DNA of 64,000 nt. Origin: Lacrimispora xylanisolvens (GTDB lineage: Bacteria > Bacillota > Clostridia > Lachnospirales > Lachnospiraceae). Under the pieces are notes generated by a model, which ran no database searches, had not been told where the DNA came from, and saw only the letters and a list, made by a program, of their open reading frames with translations. Each line of letters begins with the position of its first letter. Within the stretch, counting starts at the first letter, position 1. The position numbers and the translations under genes were made by a program. Location of the stretch: contig CP070896.1 in assembly GCA_017084465.1 (NCBI GenBank), positions 3,647,501 through 3,711,500 of the forward strand, in the 5' to 3' direction. Positions 11,059 to 22,895 of this stretch are shown piece by piece.

Positions 11059-12001
11059 GTGGCTGTAAAAATAGTTCTTGCCTTAGGCGGTAATGCCCTT
11101 CAGTCAGGAAAAGGAGAAGCAACAGCGCAGGCTCAGCTTTCAGTGGTTCATAAGACTTGTGAGTATATTGCAGAAATGAACGAACGCGGGTATGAAATGG
11201 CCATTGTACATGGAAATGGACCCCAGGTCGGACGAATTCTTATGGCATCCGAAGCAGCAAAGGATGTAACACCGCCAATGCCCTTCGATGTATGCGGAGC
11301 CATGTCACAGGGATATATCGGATATCATCTGCAACAGGCGCTGAAGTATGCACTGAATAAGAGAAATCAGAATTTTCCCGTAGTCACCATTGCGACTCAG
11401 GTTGTAGTAAATGAGAAGGATCCTGCATTTCTAAATCCAACCAAACCAATTGGTCCTTTTTATTCAAGAAGAAGCCGATGAGCTGACAGCATCAAAAGGA
11501 TACGTAATGAAGGAAGATGCAGGCCGGGGATACAGAAGAGTTGTTGCATCGCCCCTTCCTCAAAAAATTGTGGAAATTGATGCAGTAAAAGAGCTTTGGC
11601 CAAAAGCAATCGTAATTACCTGCGGAGGCGGCGGAATTCCGGTTATTGAACATCCGACTGGTTGTCTTTGCGGTACTGCAGCAGTGATTGATAAAGACTT
11701 TGCAGCAGAGCTTCTGGCTGAACAGGTAGAAGCGGACATCCTTATGATTCTGACTGAAGTTGAGAAGGTTGCAGTTAATTACAATAAACCGGATCAGAAG
11801 AATCTGGATCACTTAAGCATTTATGAAGCAAATAAATATTGCGAAGAGGGACAGTTTGCTCCCGGAAGTATGCTTCCAAAGGTGCAGGCAGCCATGAAGT
11901 TTGTAAGATCCAATCCCTCCAAGAAAGCAATTATCACTTCTCTGGATAAAGCAATTGAAGCTTTGGACGGGAAAACCGGAACTGTATTCACTTTTAATTA
12001 A
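11059..12001 (+). CDS. arcC: carbamate kinase of the agmatine pathway (frame broken once)
   Basis: Carbamate kinase transfers phosphate from carbamoyl phosphate to ADP, giving ATP, ammonia and CO2; it is the energy-yielding last step of agmatine use. Motifs visible are VLALGGNALQ at the N terminus, AIVHGNGPQVGR, and in the second part ITCGGGGIPV and AELLAEQVEADILMILTEV. The frame breaks near 11466-11469, in the IGPFYS-EEAD segment, where an A is extra or two are missing. Start is GTG 11059 with AAAGGAGG eight bases upstream. Length is about 313 residues, normal. As first gene of the operon it could also be called aguC. Confidence 0.9.
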
Positions 12002-12023
12002 ATAAAAAACAGGAGGATTCACC

Positions 12024-13051
12024 ATGAGAGCAAACGGAATTCGTCATTTTATTGACACCAATGATTTTACAAAGGAAGAACTGTTAGACATCATTCATCT
12101 TTCCTTAGAGATTAAAAAAAGTATTAAGGCAGGGTACAATCCACCCCTTATGAAGGGAAAGACACTTGGAATGATCTTTCAGCAGTCTTCTACAAGAACC
12201 CGTGTATCCTTTGAAACAGCAATGGAGCAGCTTGGCGGACATGCCCAGTACTTGGGACCTGGCATGATTCAGCTTGGCGGTCATGAGACCATCGGCGATA
12301 CAGGAAGAGTTTTATCCCAGATGATCGATGTGGTTATGGCACGAGTTATTGAGCATAAGAGCGTAGTGGAACTGGCAAGTGCAAGTTCTATTCCAGTATT
12401 AAATGCAATGAGTGATTATAATCATCCAACTCAGGAAATCGGTGATCTGTGCACAATCGTAGAGCATCTTCCAAGAGGAAAGAAACTGGAAGACTGCAAG
12501 GTGGTATTCGTAGGAGACGGCACTCAGGTGTGTGCTTCCTTGGTTTCATCACAACAAAGCTTGGCATGCACTTTGTACATTATGGTCCGGAAAAGAACCA
12601 GCTTTTAGAAGAGCACAAAAAGATCATGGAAGAAAACTGCAAGGTATCTGGCGGCACATGGGAAGTGACTGATAACCGTGAAAGTGTAAAGGGCGCAGAC
12701 TTCATTTACACAGATGTATGGTATGGCCTTTATGAAAACGAGACTCCAAAAGAAGAGAGAGTTGCTACATTTAAAGATTACCAGGTAAACAAAGATTTGA
12801 TGTCTCTTGGAAATATCGGATGCAAATTTATGCACTGTCTGCCGGCTACAAGAGGAGAAGACGTGACCGATGAGGTACTTGACAGCGAAAGTTCCATTGC
12901 ATTCTTAGAGGCAGGTAACCGTCTGACTGCAATGAGAGGTCTGCTGGTTTATTTCACTCAGTATCAGAGAGAGCAGGCAGCAAGCGAACTGCAGATCGCA
13001 GCAGCAAAAGAGCAGTTAGAAAAATTCATGGATGAGAGACATATCAGATAA
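12024..13051 (+). CDS. aguB: putrescine carbamoyltransferase (frame broken once)
   Basis: This enzyme phosphorolyses N-carbamoylputrescine to putrescine and carbamoyl phosphate. The carbamoyl-phosphate motif STRTRVSFE and the HPTQEIGD segment show the transcarbamoylase family. The substrate loop reads [11 protein letters not shown], as in putrescine carbamoyltransferases, where ornithine enzymes have SMG instead. The long C-terminal helix after RGLLVYF also fits. The frame is broken at the G-run 12542-12543 (one G missing; restoring it gives [15 protein letters not shown]). Rejoined length is 342 residues. AGGAGG precedes the start, and the antiporter gene begins 13 bases after the stop. Confidence 0.9.
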
Positions 13052-13064
13052 GGGGGGAGTTACC

Positions 13065-15542
<2,478 letters not shown>

Positions 15543-15557
15543 TGAAATAAAATATTG

Positions 15558-15600
15558 AAAGCGTATCAGACTTATTTTCTACGGTCTGATACGCTTTTTT
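15558..15600 (+). terminator. terminator of the agmatine operon
   Basis: AAAGCGTATCAGAC (15558-15571) pairs with GTCTGATACGCTTT (15584-15597) and a T-run follows. This is a perfect 14-bp stem. Confidence 0.9.
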
Positions 15601-15734
15601 GTATTTCAGCCACATAATTAAACTTTGTCTGGATAGTTTATATAATTTGTCAGGAGGATAGAAAAAGTTTATCCCGTATAATTATTAGAAAGAGGTATAA
15701 TAGGATTATACAAAAGTTAGCAGGGGGACCAGGG

Positions 15735-17498
15735 ATGAGGTATATTTTAAAAAGGATCAGCAGCAGGTTGGATGATTTTAAATTGAAGAAAAAGCTTAGG
15801 ATACTTTACATATACAGCGTTCTTCTGCCAATTTTTATAACAGATAGTGTGATTGTTGCCATATTTATAACATCAGAAAGTACATCCATGAAAAAGGGTA
15901 TGGAGAATATCGCAAGTGCGGTAAAATACAATTTTTTCTATGACATTGAAGAAGCGGCTGGAACAACAAAGAAAATATATATGAACAAATATGTGAATCA
16001 GTTTATGGATAAACAGTTTGAATCGGAGCTGGACTATTTTTTAAGTTACCAGGCTTTTATGAAAGACTCATTATTTGAAAGCAGCATTGGAACCACAGCG
16101 TCTTCCATCACCATGTATGCGGACAATCCCACCATTGTAAGCGGAGGAGAATTTAAACAGCTTTCCACAGTAAAAGACCAGGAGTGGTACCAGTATTTAA
16201 AGGGTTCAAGCAGAGATGGGGTGCTTTATATGTATTATGATGAGAGCAGAATTCCCACTGTAGATTCCAAACGAAAAATATCCTTTATCAGGAAGTTGAA
16301 TTTTTACAAAAGAGATGGCTGCGAAAAGCTTGTAAAAATGGATATAGACTATAGCACCATGGCGCGAAGCTTTGTAAAAATGAATTATGAGGCCCCGGTT
16401 TATGTATGCTGGAATGATAAAATCATTCTTTCCAATCAGGGAAATCTGGGACAATGGAAGGATTTTGAGACCTTTGATCTGCAGGATAAAGTGGGCTATC
16501 AGATGAATTTTGCTTCCTACGGGGCTGAGCTGACAATTTATGTTTTAAAGCCCCAGACAGTAATCGTAAGGCAGATGTTAAAGAATATTCCCCTGTTCAT
16601 TCTGCTGGTTTTTATAAACATCCTGCTGCCTCTGGGATTTATGATAGCCATCAACCAATCCTTCACCGAGCGGCTGAAGGAGCTGAGTCAGGCCTTTAAG
16701 CGCATTGATGATGAAAAGCTTATGAAGATTGAAAACATCAGGGGAGAAGATGAAATCGGAATTGTAATGCGCAATTATAATCGCATGGTTGCTACTATTA
16801 ATGATTTGATCCAGACTGTTTATATTAACCGTTTAAAAGAACAGGAGATGGATATTGAACGGCAGAAAGCGGAACTTTTAGCGCTTCACAGCCAGATTAA
16901 TCCCCATTTCCTATTTAACGCATTGGAGAGCATCCGTATGCACAGTCTGCTTAAAAATGAAACAGAAACCGCCTGCATGGTGGAACGGCTTGCAATAATG
17001 GAGCGCCAGAACTTTGACTGGGGTACGGATTTTATCACAGTAAGGGAAGAAATTTCATTTGTAGAGGCATATTTGCAGCTGCAGAAGTACCGTTTTGGAG
17101 ATCGGCTGTCTTACCGGCTTGATATTATGGAAGAATGTATGGACTACCGGATTCCAAAGCTGACCATTGTTACATTTGCTGAAAATGCCTGCATTCATGG
17201 CATTGAGAGTAAAACAGCAGATGGGTGGATTTTTGTTCATGTATATATAGAAGATCAAGTATTTTATATTGAAATCGAAGACACCGGGGACGGAATGGAA
17301 GAGTCATTTTTGAACGAATTGAGAAACAAGATGAACCATGCCAGTATTGATATGCTAAAAGGGAAGAAAGGAGTTGGCATATTAAATGCCTGCCTGCGGC
17401 TTAAGATGGCAACGAATAATACGGTAAGCTTTGAGCTGGAAAGTGAAGCCGGAATTTCAACCATGGTAACAATTAAAGTTCCGGTATCAAATATATAG
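15735..17498 (+). CDS. YesM-type sensor histidine kinase
   Basis: A 587-residue membrane kinase. A first membrane segment lies at about residues 28-50, an extracellular sensing region follows, and a second membrane segment lies at about 275-300. Then come a HAMP-like linker, the His_kinase domain with QINPHFLFNALES (His391 is the expected phosphorylation site) and an HATPase domain with NACIHG, DTGDGM and GVGILN. It ends 19 bases before a YesN-type regulator, forming a two-component pair next to a sugar ABC importer, so it probably senses an oligosaccharide or the binding protein. The reading frame is intact; the start has GGGGGACC upstream. Confidence 0.88.
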   Translation: MRYILKRISSRLDDFKLKKKLRILYIYSVLLPIFITDSVIVAIFITSESTSMKKGMENIASAVKYNFFYDIEEAAGTTKKIYMNKYVNQFMDKQFESELDYFLSYQAFMKDSLFESSIGTTASSITMYADNPTIVSGGEFKQLSTVKDQEWYQYLKGSSRDGVLYMYYDESRIPTVDSKRKISFIRKLNFYKRDGCEKLVKMDIDYSTMARSFVKMNYEAPVYVCWNDKIILSNQGNLGQWKDFETFDLQDKVGYQMNFASYGAELTIYVLKPQTVIVRQMLKNIPLFILLVFINILLPLGFMIAINQSFTERLKELSQAFKRIDDEKLMKIENIRGEDEIGIVMRNYNRMVATINDLIQTVYINRLKEQEMDIERQKAELLALHSQINPHFLFNALESIRMHSLLKNETETACMVERLAIMERQNFDWGTDFITVREEISFVEAYLQLQKYRFGDRLSYRLDIMEECMDYRIPKLTIVTFAENACIHGIESKTADGWIFVHVYIEDQVFYIEIEDTGDGMEESFLNELRNKMNHASIDMLKGKKGVGILNACLRLKMATNNTVSFELESEAGISTMVTIKVPVSNI

Positions 17499-17517
17499 AA
17501 ATAATGGGGGGGTAACT

Positions 17518-19116
17518 ATGATACGTGTCTTATTAGTGGATGATGAACCATTTATTGTTCAGGGATTAAAGGTACTGATTAACTGGGAGGAAGAAGGCTA
17601 TGAGATTGTCAAAACGGCTGCAAATGGAATGGAAGCTCTTGATTACCTGAAAAATAACCAGGTAGATTTAATCATTGCAGATATAAAAATGCCTGTGATG
17701 TCAGGAATGGAACTGCTGGAAATTTTGAGAAGAGATAAGGTTTCCCGTGCGGATTTTATTATATTGAGCGGCTTCAGCGATTTTTCCTTTGCCCAGCAGG
17801 CAATTCGATTTGAATGCTTTGATTATATTTTAAAGCCGGTTGTGAAAGAAGAACTGATCCGGGTGCTGCACCGGCTGAATTACCAGAGACAGGGCAGTAA
17901 AAAGCAACAGCTTAACAAAATCAAAATGGAGAAGGCATATCTTGCCAGAAATATGATATCTCTTATCTTTGGAAAATACGACCAGATCAATCTGGATTAT
18001 ATCAGAGAACAGATGAAGTGGTCGGAAGGAATCAGTTACGTGGACATCGAAATTGACAATATAGAGCAGATGGAAGAGCTGATGGATGAGGAAAAACGAA
18101 ACCAGCAGAGAGAGCTTTACCGTGCCTGCCTTTCATTTTTAAAAGGAGATGGGGATCATTGTATTTTTGATGTTTCAAGTCATGAAAAAAGCTATGATAT
18201 TGGTTTTATATATTGTGATTATATGGCAAAAAATGCTGGAGAGACTCAGAAAGCGTTTCTGGAGCGGTTCAGAAAGTACTTAAATGATACTATGAGCCTG
18301 CCGGTTGTTATGCTGGTTGGAAAAAAGGTAAATGATATTTCAAAAATCTCTAATTCCTATGGGGCAGCCAGAATTCTCCGCTCTTTTCAGGCTTTTCGCA
18401 AAAAGCAGCCCATCTATTATTATGAAAAAGAGGTACAGGTAAATAACAATGGGATCGTATTATGTAAACAATATCTGGATGATCTGCTGTTTGCAGTGGA
18501 GCAGAATGAACGGGGAAGAATTGAGGAAAGTGTAGAGCGGCTGTATGAAGAAATGAATCATTTAAGATTTGCCATGGATACGGTCAATTTGAATATTAAC
18601 TATCTTTTATTTCAGCTGATCCATCTGGCATCCGAGCAGGACGGATATGTAAACCAGGAAGAAATCATGCTCTATATCAGTGAAAATGTCTTTGAAGGAG
18701 ATATGTTAAGAGGCGGAAAAGAGCATTTAATCCGGTTATCCTGTGAGTATGCGGCTTATTTAGAGCAGCTGCGAAAGCATGTATCAAAGGATATTCTCCA
18801 TGAGGTGGAGAAGGATATCAGGAAAAATTACGCTAAAAATCTTTCATTAAGAGAATACAGCAATAAATATTATTTAAACAGCGCCTATTTAGGTCAGCTG
18901 TTCCGGAAAAAGTATGGAATGTCCTTTAAGGATTATTTAAATAACTGCCGTATTGAGCAGGCGGCAGTCAGGCTGTTAAGAACCGATCTTAAAATATACC
19001 AGATTGCGGAGGAGGTTGGGTACCGGGACCTGGACTACTTTGTGAACCGTTTTATTTCCGTTAAGGGCTGTACACCGTCAAAGTTTAGAAAGGGAGGGGA
19101 AAATAGAGAGAAATAG
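17518..19116 (+). CDS. YesN-type response regulator with AraC DNA-binding domain
   Basis: 532 residues. The receiver domain is at residues 1-120, with the acidic pair DDE at 8-10 and the phospho-acceptor Asp55 in IIADIKMP. A long middle region has no clear family. The C-terminal AraC helix-turn-helix pair (KNLSLREYSNKYYLNSAYLGQLFRKKYGMSF... and IYQIAEEVGYRDLDYFVNRF) binds DNA. It is paired with the kinase just upstream and presumably activates the lipoprotein-permease genes that follow. The reading frame is intact. Confidence 0.88.
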   Translation: MIRVLLVDDEPFIVQGLKVLINWEEEGYEIVKTAANGMEALDYLKNNQVDLIIADIKMPVMSGMELLEILRRDKVSRADFIILSGFSDFSFAQQAIRFECFDYILKPVVKEELIRVLHRLNYQRQGSKKQQLNKIKMEKAYLARNMISLIFGKYDQINLDYIREQMKWSEGISYVDIEIDNIEQMEELMDEEKRNQQRELYRACLSFLKGDGDHCIFDVSSHEKSYDIGFIYCDYMAKNAGETQKAFLERFRKYLNDTMSLPVVMLVGKKVNDISKISNSYGAARILRSFQAFRKKQPIYYYEKEVQVNNNGIVLCKQYLDDLLFAVEQNERGRIEESVERLYEEMNHLRFAMDTVNLNINYLLFQLIHLASEQDGYVNQEEIMLYISENVFEGDMLRGGKEHLIRLSCEYAAYLEQLRKHVSKDILHEVEKDIRKNYAKNLSLREYSNKYYLNSAYLGQLFRKKYGMSFKDYLNNCRIEQAAVRLLRTDLKIYQIAEEVGYRDLDYFVNRFISVKGCTPSKFRKGGENREK

Positions 19117-19227
19117 GGCAGATTATGGATACTGCTTCTATAATTTCCCCTGTGTTTTTATAAGCTTTCTCCAGTTGAGAAAATACAGCATTGAAGTAAA
19201 CTATTAATATAAAAGAAAAGGGAGGAT

Positions 19228-20925
19228 ATGACGTTGAGAAAGAAACAGTTTACAGCTCTGCTTGTGATCGGTGCCATGGTGTTGCAAACTCTGACTGGCT
19301 GCTCTAAGGGGACAGCAGCTACCGGCAGCAGTACAGCCAAAGAGGGGAACGGGGGTATCAAAGAATTTACCGCTTTCTTTGCTGTACCGGGAGACGAAAT
19401 CAATGATGACAATGAAATTCAAAAGCACATTGCAGAGATCACAGGAGCCAAAGTGAAGGAAACCTGGCTGACCGGACAGACAGCAGAAGAAGCTGTTGGA
19501 ACCTTAATAGCAGGAGGAGAATATCCCGATTTTATATGCGGCAGTGACGGAACCAGCCAGCTTTATGATGCAGGAGCACTGGTCGCACTTGATGATTATA
19601 TTGATGATTATCCCAATATCAAGAATTTCTTTACCAAGCTGGAATGGGAACAGCTGCGTCAGGCCGATGGCCATATCTACTGGATCCCTCAGTTCAACAA
19701 CAGCTATGAAAAGGATATGCAGACCACTCACAATGATGAGGCCTTCTGGATTCAGACCCGTGTACTAAAATGGGCAGGATATCCAAAGATCACCACCATG
19801 GACGAATATTTTGACTTAATCGAGCGTTATCAGGAAGCCAACCCTACCATGGAGGATGGAACAAAGAACATTCCATACACGATATTATGTGATGACTGGA
19901 GATATTTCTGCCTTGAGAATGCTCCGTTGTTCCTGGACGGATATCCCAATGATGGAAGCTGTATTGTAGATCCTGAGACGAAGAAAGTAATTGATTACAA
20001 TACGACTCCTACGGCAAAACGTTATTTCCAGAAGCTCAATGAAGAATTTAAAAAGGGAATCGTTGATCCGGAATCCTTTACTCAGATCTATGATGAATAT
20101 ATAGCAAAGCTTTCCACAGGCCGTGTACTTGGAATGATTGACCAGTGGTGGGACTTTTATGGGCACGTTAATGATGCAATCAAGCAGCAGGGGCTGGAGG
20201 ACCAGGGCTGTAATTATGTACCCCTTCCGGTTACTATTGACAAGGGAGTAAAAAACAGATGGCATACCTCCGGGGATACGGTAAATGTAGGTTCCGGTCT
20301 GTCTATTACCGTAAGCTGTAAAGATGTCAGAGGAGCTTTAAAATTCGTAGATGATCTTTTAAGTGAAGAAGTAATCGCTCTTAGAAACTGGGGAGAAAAG
20401 GATGTGGATTACCTGGTGGATCAGGATGGCTTATTCTACCGGACACCTGAGATTCGTATGAAAGTTACCAATACAGCATACAAAGCCTCTCATTTATGTC
20501 CTTATTCCTATTTCCCGGTCTGGGGCGGAATGAGCCAGGATGGAATCAACGCAGCAAAACCGGAGCTGCAGCCCAATGAGTTCCTGGATAGCCTTCCAAA
20601 GAATGTACAGGAATGCCTTCAGGCATATGGCTGTAAAACCTATGTAGATATGGTAGGAGAAAATGAAATTCCTGGACCCTGGTATCCGATTTATACGTTT
20701 GTTGGAACCATGACTACGGCAACACCTGGAGGAACCGCTTGGATTAAGATGAGAGAATTAAAACATGAGTATTTACCAAAGGTAGTCATGGCACCTGATT
20801 TTGAAGCTGGCTGGGAGGAATACTTATCTGCTTATGAGACCTGCAATCCAAAGGCATTTCTTGATGAAGTACAGCCGGAGGTAGACAGGAGAATTAAAGT
20901 TGCAGAAGAAGCGGCAGCAAATTAA
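19228..20925 (+). CDS. LplA-type sugar-binding lipoprotein of an ABC importer
   Basis: 565 residues with a lipoprotein signal peptide. The lipobox LTGC puts the modified cysteine at residue 25, and a Gly/Ser/Thr-rich linker follows. The size and the PLPVTIDKGVKNRWHTSGDTVNVGSG and PGPWYPIYTF segments match the large solute-binding proteins of the Lpl/YtcQ group that work with LplB and LplC permeases. The start ATG 19228 has GGGAGG upstream. It would capture an oligosaccharide outside the membrane for the permeases encoded next. No ATPase gene is present in the locus; such importers often use a shared MsmK-type ATPase encoded elsewhere. Confidence 0.88.
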   Translation: MTLRKKQFTALLVIGAMVLQTLTGCSKGTAATGSSTAKEGNGGIKEFTAFFAVPGDEINDDNEIQKHIAEITGAKVKETWLTGQTAEEAVGTLIAGGEYPDFICGSDGTSQLYDAGALVALDDYIDDYPNIKNFFTKLEWEQLRQADGHIYWIPQFNNSYEKDMQTTHNDEAFWIQTRVLKWAGYPKITTMDEYFDLIERYQEANPTMEDGTKNIPYTILCDDWRYFCLENAPLFLDGYPNDGSCIVDPETKKVIDYNTTPTAKRYFQKLNEEFKKGIVDPESFTQIYDEYIAKLSTGRVLGMIDQWWDFYGHVNDAIKQQGLEDQGCNYVPLPVTIDKGVKNRWHTSGDTVNVGSGLSITVSCKDVRGALKFVDDLLSEEVIALRNWGEKDVDYLVDQDGLFYRTPEIRMKVTNTAYKASHLCPYSYFPVWGGMSQDGINAAKPELQPNEFLDSLPKNVQECLQAYGCKTYVDMVGENEIPGPWYPIYTFVGTMTTATPGGTAWIKMRELKHEYLPKVVMAPDFEAGWEEYLSAYETCNPKAFLDEVQPEVDRRIKVAEEAAAN

Positions 20926-20932
20926 ATAGTAG

Positions 20933-20977
20933 AAAACAGGCGGTGCAATCATATATTTCTGCGCCAGCCTGTTTTTT
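20933..20977 (+). terminator. intra-operon terminator after the binding-protein gene
   Basis: AAAACAGGC (20933-20941) pairs with GCCTGTTTT (20967-20975), with inner pairing of GGTGCA and TGCGCC, then a T-run. Placed between the binding protein and its permeases, it likely lets partial read-through keep the binding protein in excess. Confidence 0.75.
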
Positions 20978-20994
20978 AGCAAAGGAGTGATACT

Positions 20995-21930
20995 ATGGCA
21001 TCCATTGGAAAGGTTAAAAAAGAACGTATCAATTGGAAAGAAATAAAAAAGCAGAAAGTGCTCCTGCTGTTGTCTGCAGGCTATGTGATTTATGGTTTTA
21101 TATTCTGCTATCTGCCTCTTGCAGGCTGGCTCATGGCATTTGAGAACTATAAGCCGAAGGCTGGCTTTTTCCACTCAGAATTTATAGGGCTTGCAAAATT
21201 CCGGCAGCTGTTTCTTGATGATGGATTTATTCGTGTCATCAGAAATACGCTGGCTATGGGAGTCATTAATTTAGTTACTACCATGGTGGCTGCGATTATA
21301 TTTGCAATTCTCATAAACGAAGTGAAGTCTCAGGGTGGTAAAAAGGTTGTGCAGACAATTTCATATCTTCCACATTTCTTATCCTGGATTATTGTTACCG
21401 GTATTTTGCATGATGCTCTGTCTGGGACGGGGATAGTCAATGATCTTCTGGTTCGCTTTCATCTGTTAAAGGAACCTCTTAATTTTTTTGCATATCCGAA
21501 ATATTTCTGGTGGATTGTCGCCTTTGCCAATGTCTGGAAGGAAACTGGCTGGAATGCTATTATCTACCTGGCTTCCATTACATCCATAGACACATCTCTC
21601 TATGAAGCGGCGGCCATAGATGGAGCAGGAAGGTGGGCCAGAATCAAATACATCACGCTGCCTGGAATAAGGCCTACGATTATTATTCTTCTTTTAATGA
21701 ATGCAGGAAATGTTTTAAATGTCGGTTTCGAAGTCCAGTATCTGTTAGGAAACGGACTGGTGCAAAGTGTATCCCAGACAATTGATATATACGTTTTGAA
21801 ATGGGGGATCAGTCAGGGAGATTATTCCCTGGGTACTGCAGCAGGAATATTTAAAAGCCTGGTAAGTATTTCCATTATATTAATTGCAAATGAGATGGCA
21901 AGGCGGGCCGGCGAAGAACGCTTATTCTAA
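20995..21930 (+). CDS. ABC sugar permease, LplB type
   Basis: 311 residues and about six membrane segments. The EAA loop reads YEAAAIDGAGRWARIKYITLPGIRP, the contact site for the ATPase. The N-terminal LAGWLMAFENYKP segment is typical of LplB-like permeases. AAAGGAG precedes the start. It forms the transport channel with the next gene. Confidence 0.88.
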   Translation: MASIGKVKKERINWKEIKKQKVLLLLSAGYVIYGFIFCYLPLAGWLMAFENYKPKAGFFHSEFIGLAKFRQLFLDDGFIRVIRNTLAMGVINLVTTMVAAIIFAILINEVKSQGGKKVVQTISYLPHFLSWIIVTGILHDALSGTGIVNDLLVRFHLLKEPLNFFAYPKYFWWIVAFANVWKETGWNAIIYLASITSIDTSLYEAAAIDGAGRWARIKYITLPGIRPTIIILLLMNAGNVLNVGFEVQYLLGNGLVQSVSQTIDIYVLKWGISQGDYSLGTAAGIFKSLVSISIILIANEMARRAGEERLF

Positions 21931-21941
21931 GGGGGGCAGAT

Positions 21942-22847
21942 ATGATGAATCATAGAATGTTACATAAAAGGAAAAGTTCACTGGGTAATAAGATATTTGT
22001 TTTCCTTAATACCATATTCATGGTTCTGTTTGTGATCATTACCCTTTATCCGGTTTGGAATACACTGGTCCTGGCCTTTAATGACGGGACCGATGCGCTG
22101 AGGGGAGGGCTGTATTTATGGCCCAGAAAATGGACACTTCAGAATTATATTACAGTACTTCATAAAAAAAATCTCCTTGTGGGAGCTTATATAAGTGTTG
22201 CAAGGACGGTGATCGGCACCCTTACTGCACTGGCAGCCAATGCCCTTCTTGCTTATATAGTAAGCCGGAAACGCTTTATTTTTAAGAGACAGCTCTCCTT
22301 ATTCTGGGTTATTACCATGTATGTAAACGGTGGAATGATTCCTATTTTTCTTTTATATAAGGGCTTAGGCCTTACCAACAGCTTTCTGGTATATATAATT
22401 CCTGGAATGGTAGGAGCCTTTAATATGATGGTGATCCGGACATATATGGTAGGGCTTCCTGATAGCCTGGAAGAGTCGGCGCAGTTAGACGGAGCCGGAG
22501 ACCTGGTTATATTTACGAAAATTATCTCACCTTTATGCAAACCGGTATATGCAACCATTGCATTATTCTGTGCAGTAGGACATTGGAATTCCTGGTTTGA
22601 TGCCATGCTCTACAATCGGATGAATGCCAATCTTACCACACTGCAGTATGAACTGATGAAGTTATTGTCATCTGTGAGTAATCAAAGTAATTCTGTAGAA
22701 TCCATGAAGAATGCGGTGGCAGCCGTAACGCCCACTTCGGTCCGCTCTGCTGCCACCATACTTACCATGCTGCCCATCGTTTGCCTTTATCCGTTTCTAC
22801 AACGGTATTTTGTTACAGGTCTTACAATCGGAGGCGTTAAAGGATAA
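21942..22847 (+). CDS. ABC sugar permease, LplC type
   Basis: 301 residues, about six membrane segments. The EAA loop is LEESAQLDGAGDLVIFTKIISPLCKP, and the protein ends with the typical FLQRYFVTGLTIGGVKG. It starts 11 bases after the LplB-type gene, with a G-rich ribosome site. An in-frame second ATG three bases later is equally possible as the start. It completes the importer with the upstream lipoprotein. Confidence 0.88.
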   Translation: MMNHRMLHKRKSSLGNKIFVFLNTIFMVLFVIITLYPVWNTLVLAFNDGTDALRGGLYLWPRKWTLQNYITVLHKKNLLVGAYISVARTVIGTLTALAANALLAYIVSRKRFIFKRQLSLFWVITMYVNGGMIPIFLLYKGLGLTNSFLVYIIPGMVGAFNMMVIRTYMVGLPDSLEESAQLDGAGDLVIFTKIISPLCKPVYATIALFCAVGHWNSWFDAMLYNRMNANLTTLQYELMKLLSSVSNQSNSVESMKNAVAAVTPTSVRSAATILTMLPIVCLYPFLQRYFVTGLTIGGVKG

Positions 22848-22867
22848 AAATTATTGGCTTTTGGCAC

Positions 22868-22892
22868 CTGCCGCGGGGTTTCTCCGCGGCAG
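22868..22892. terminator. GC-rich hairpin between convergent genes
   Basis: CTGCCGCGG (22868-22876) is the perfect complement of CCGCGGCAG (22884-22892). No T-run follows on either side, so it is only a terminator-like structure between the lplC-type gene and the glycosidase. Confidence 0.5.
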
Positions 22893-22895
22893 TAA

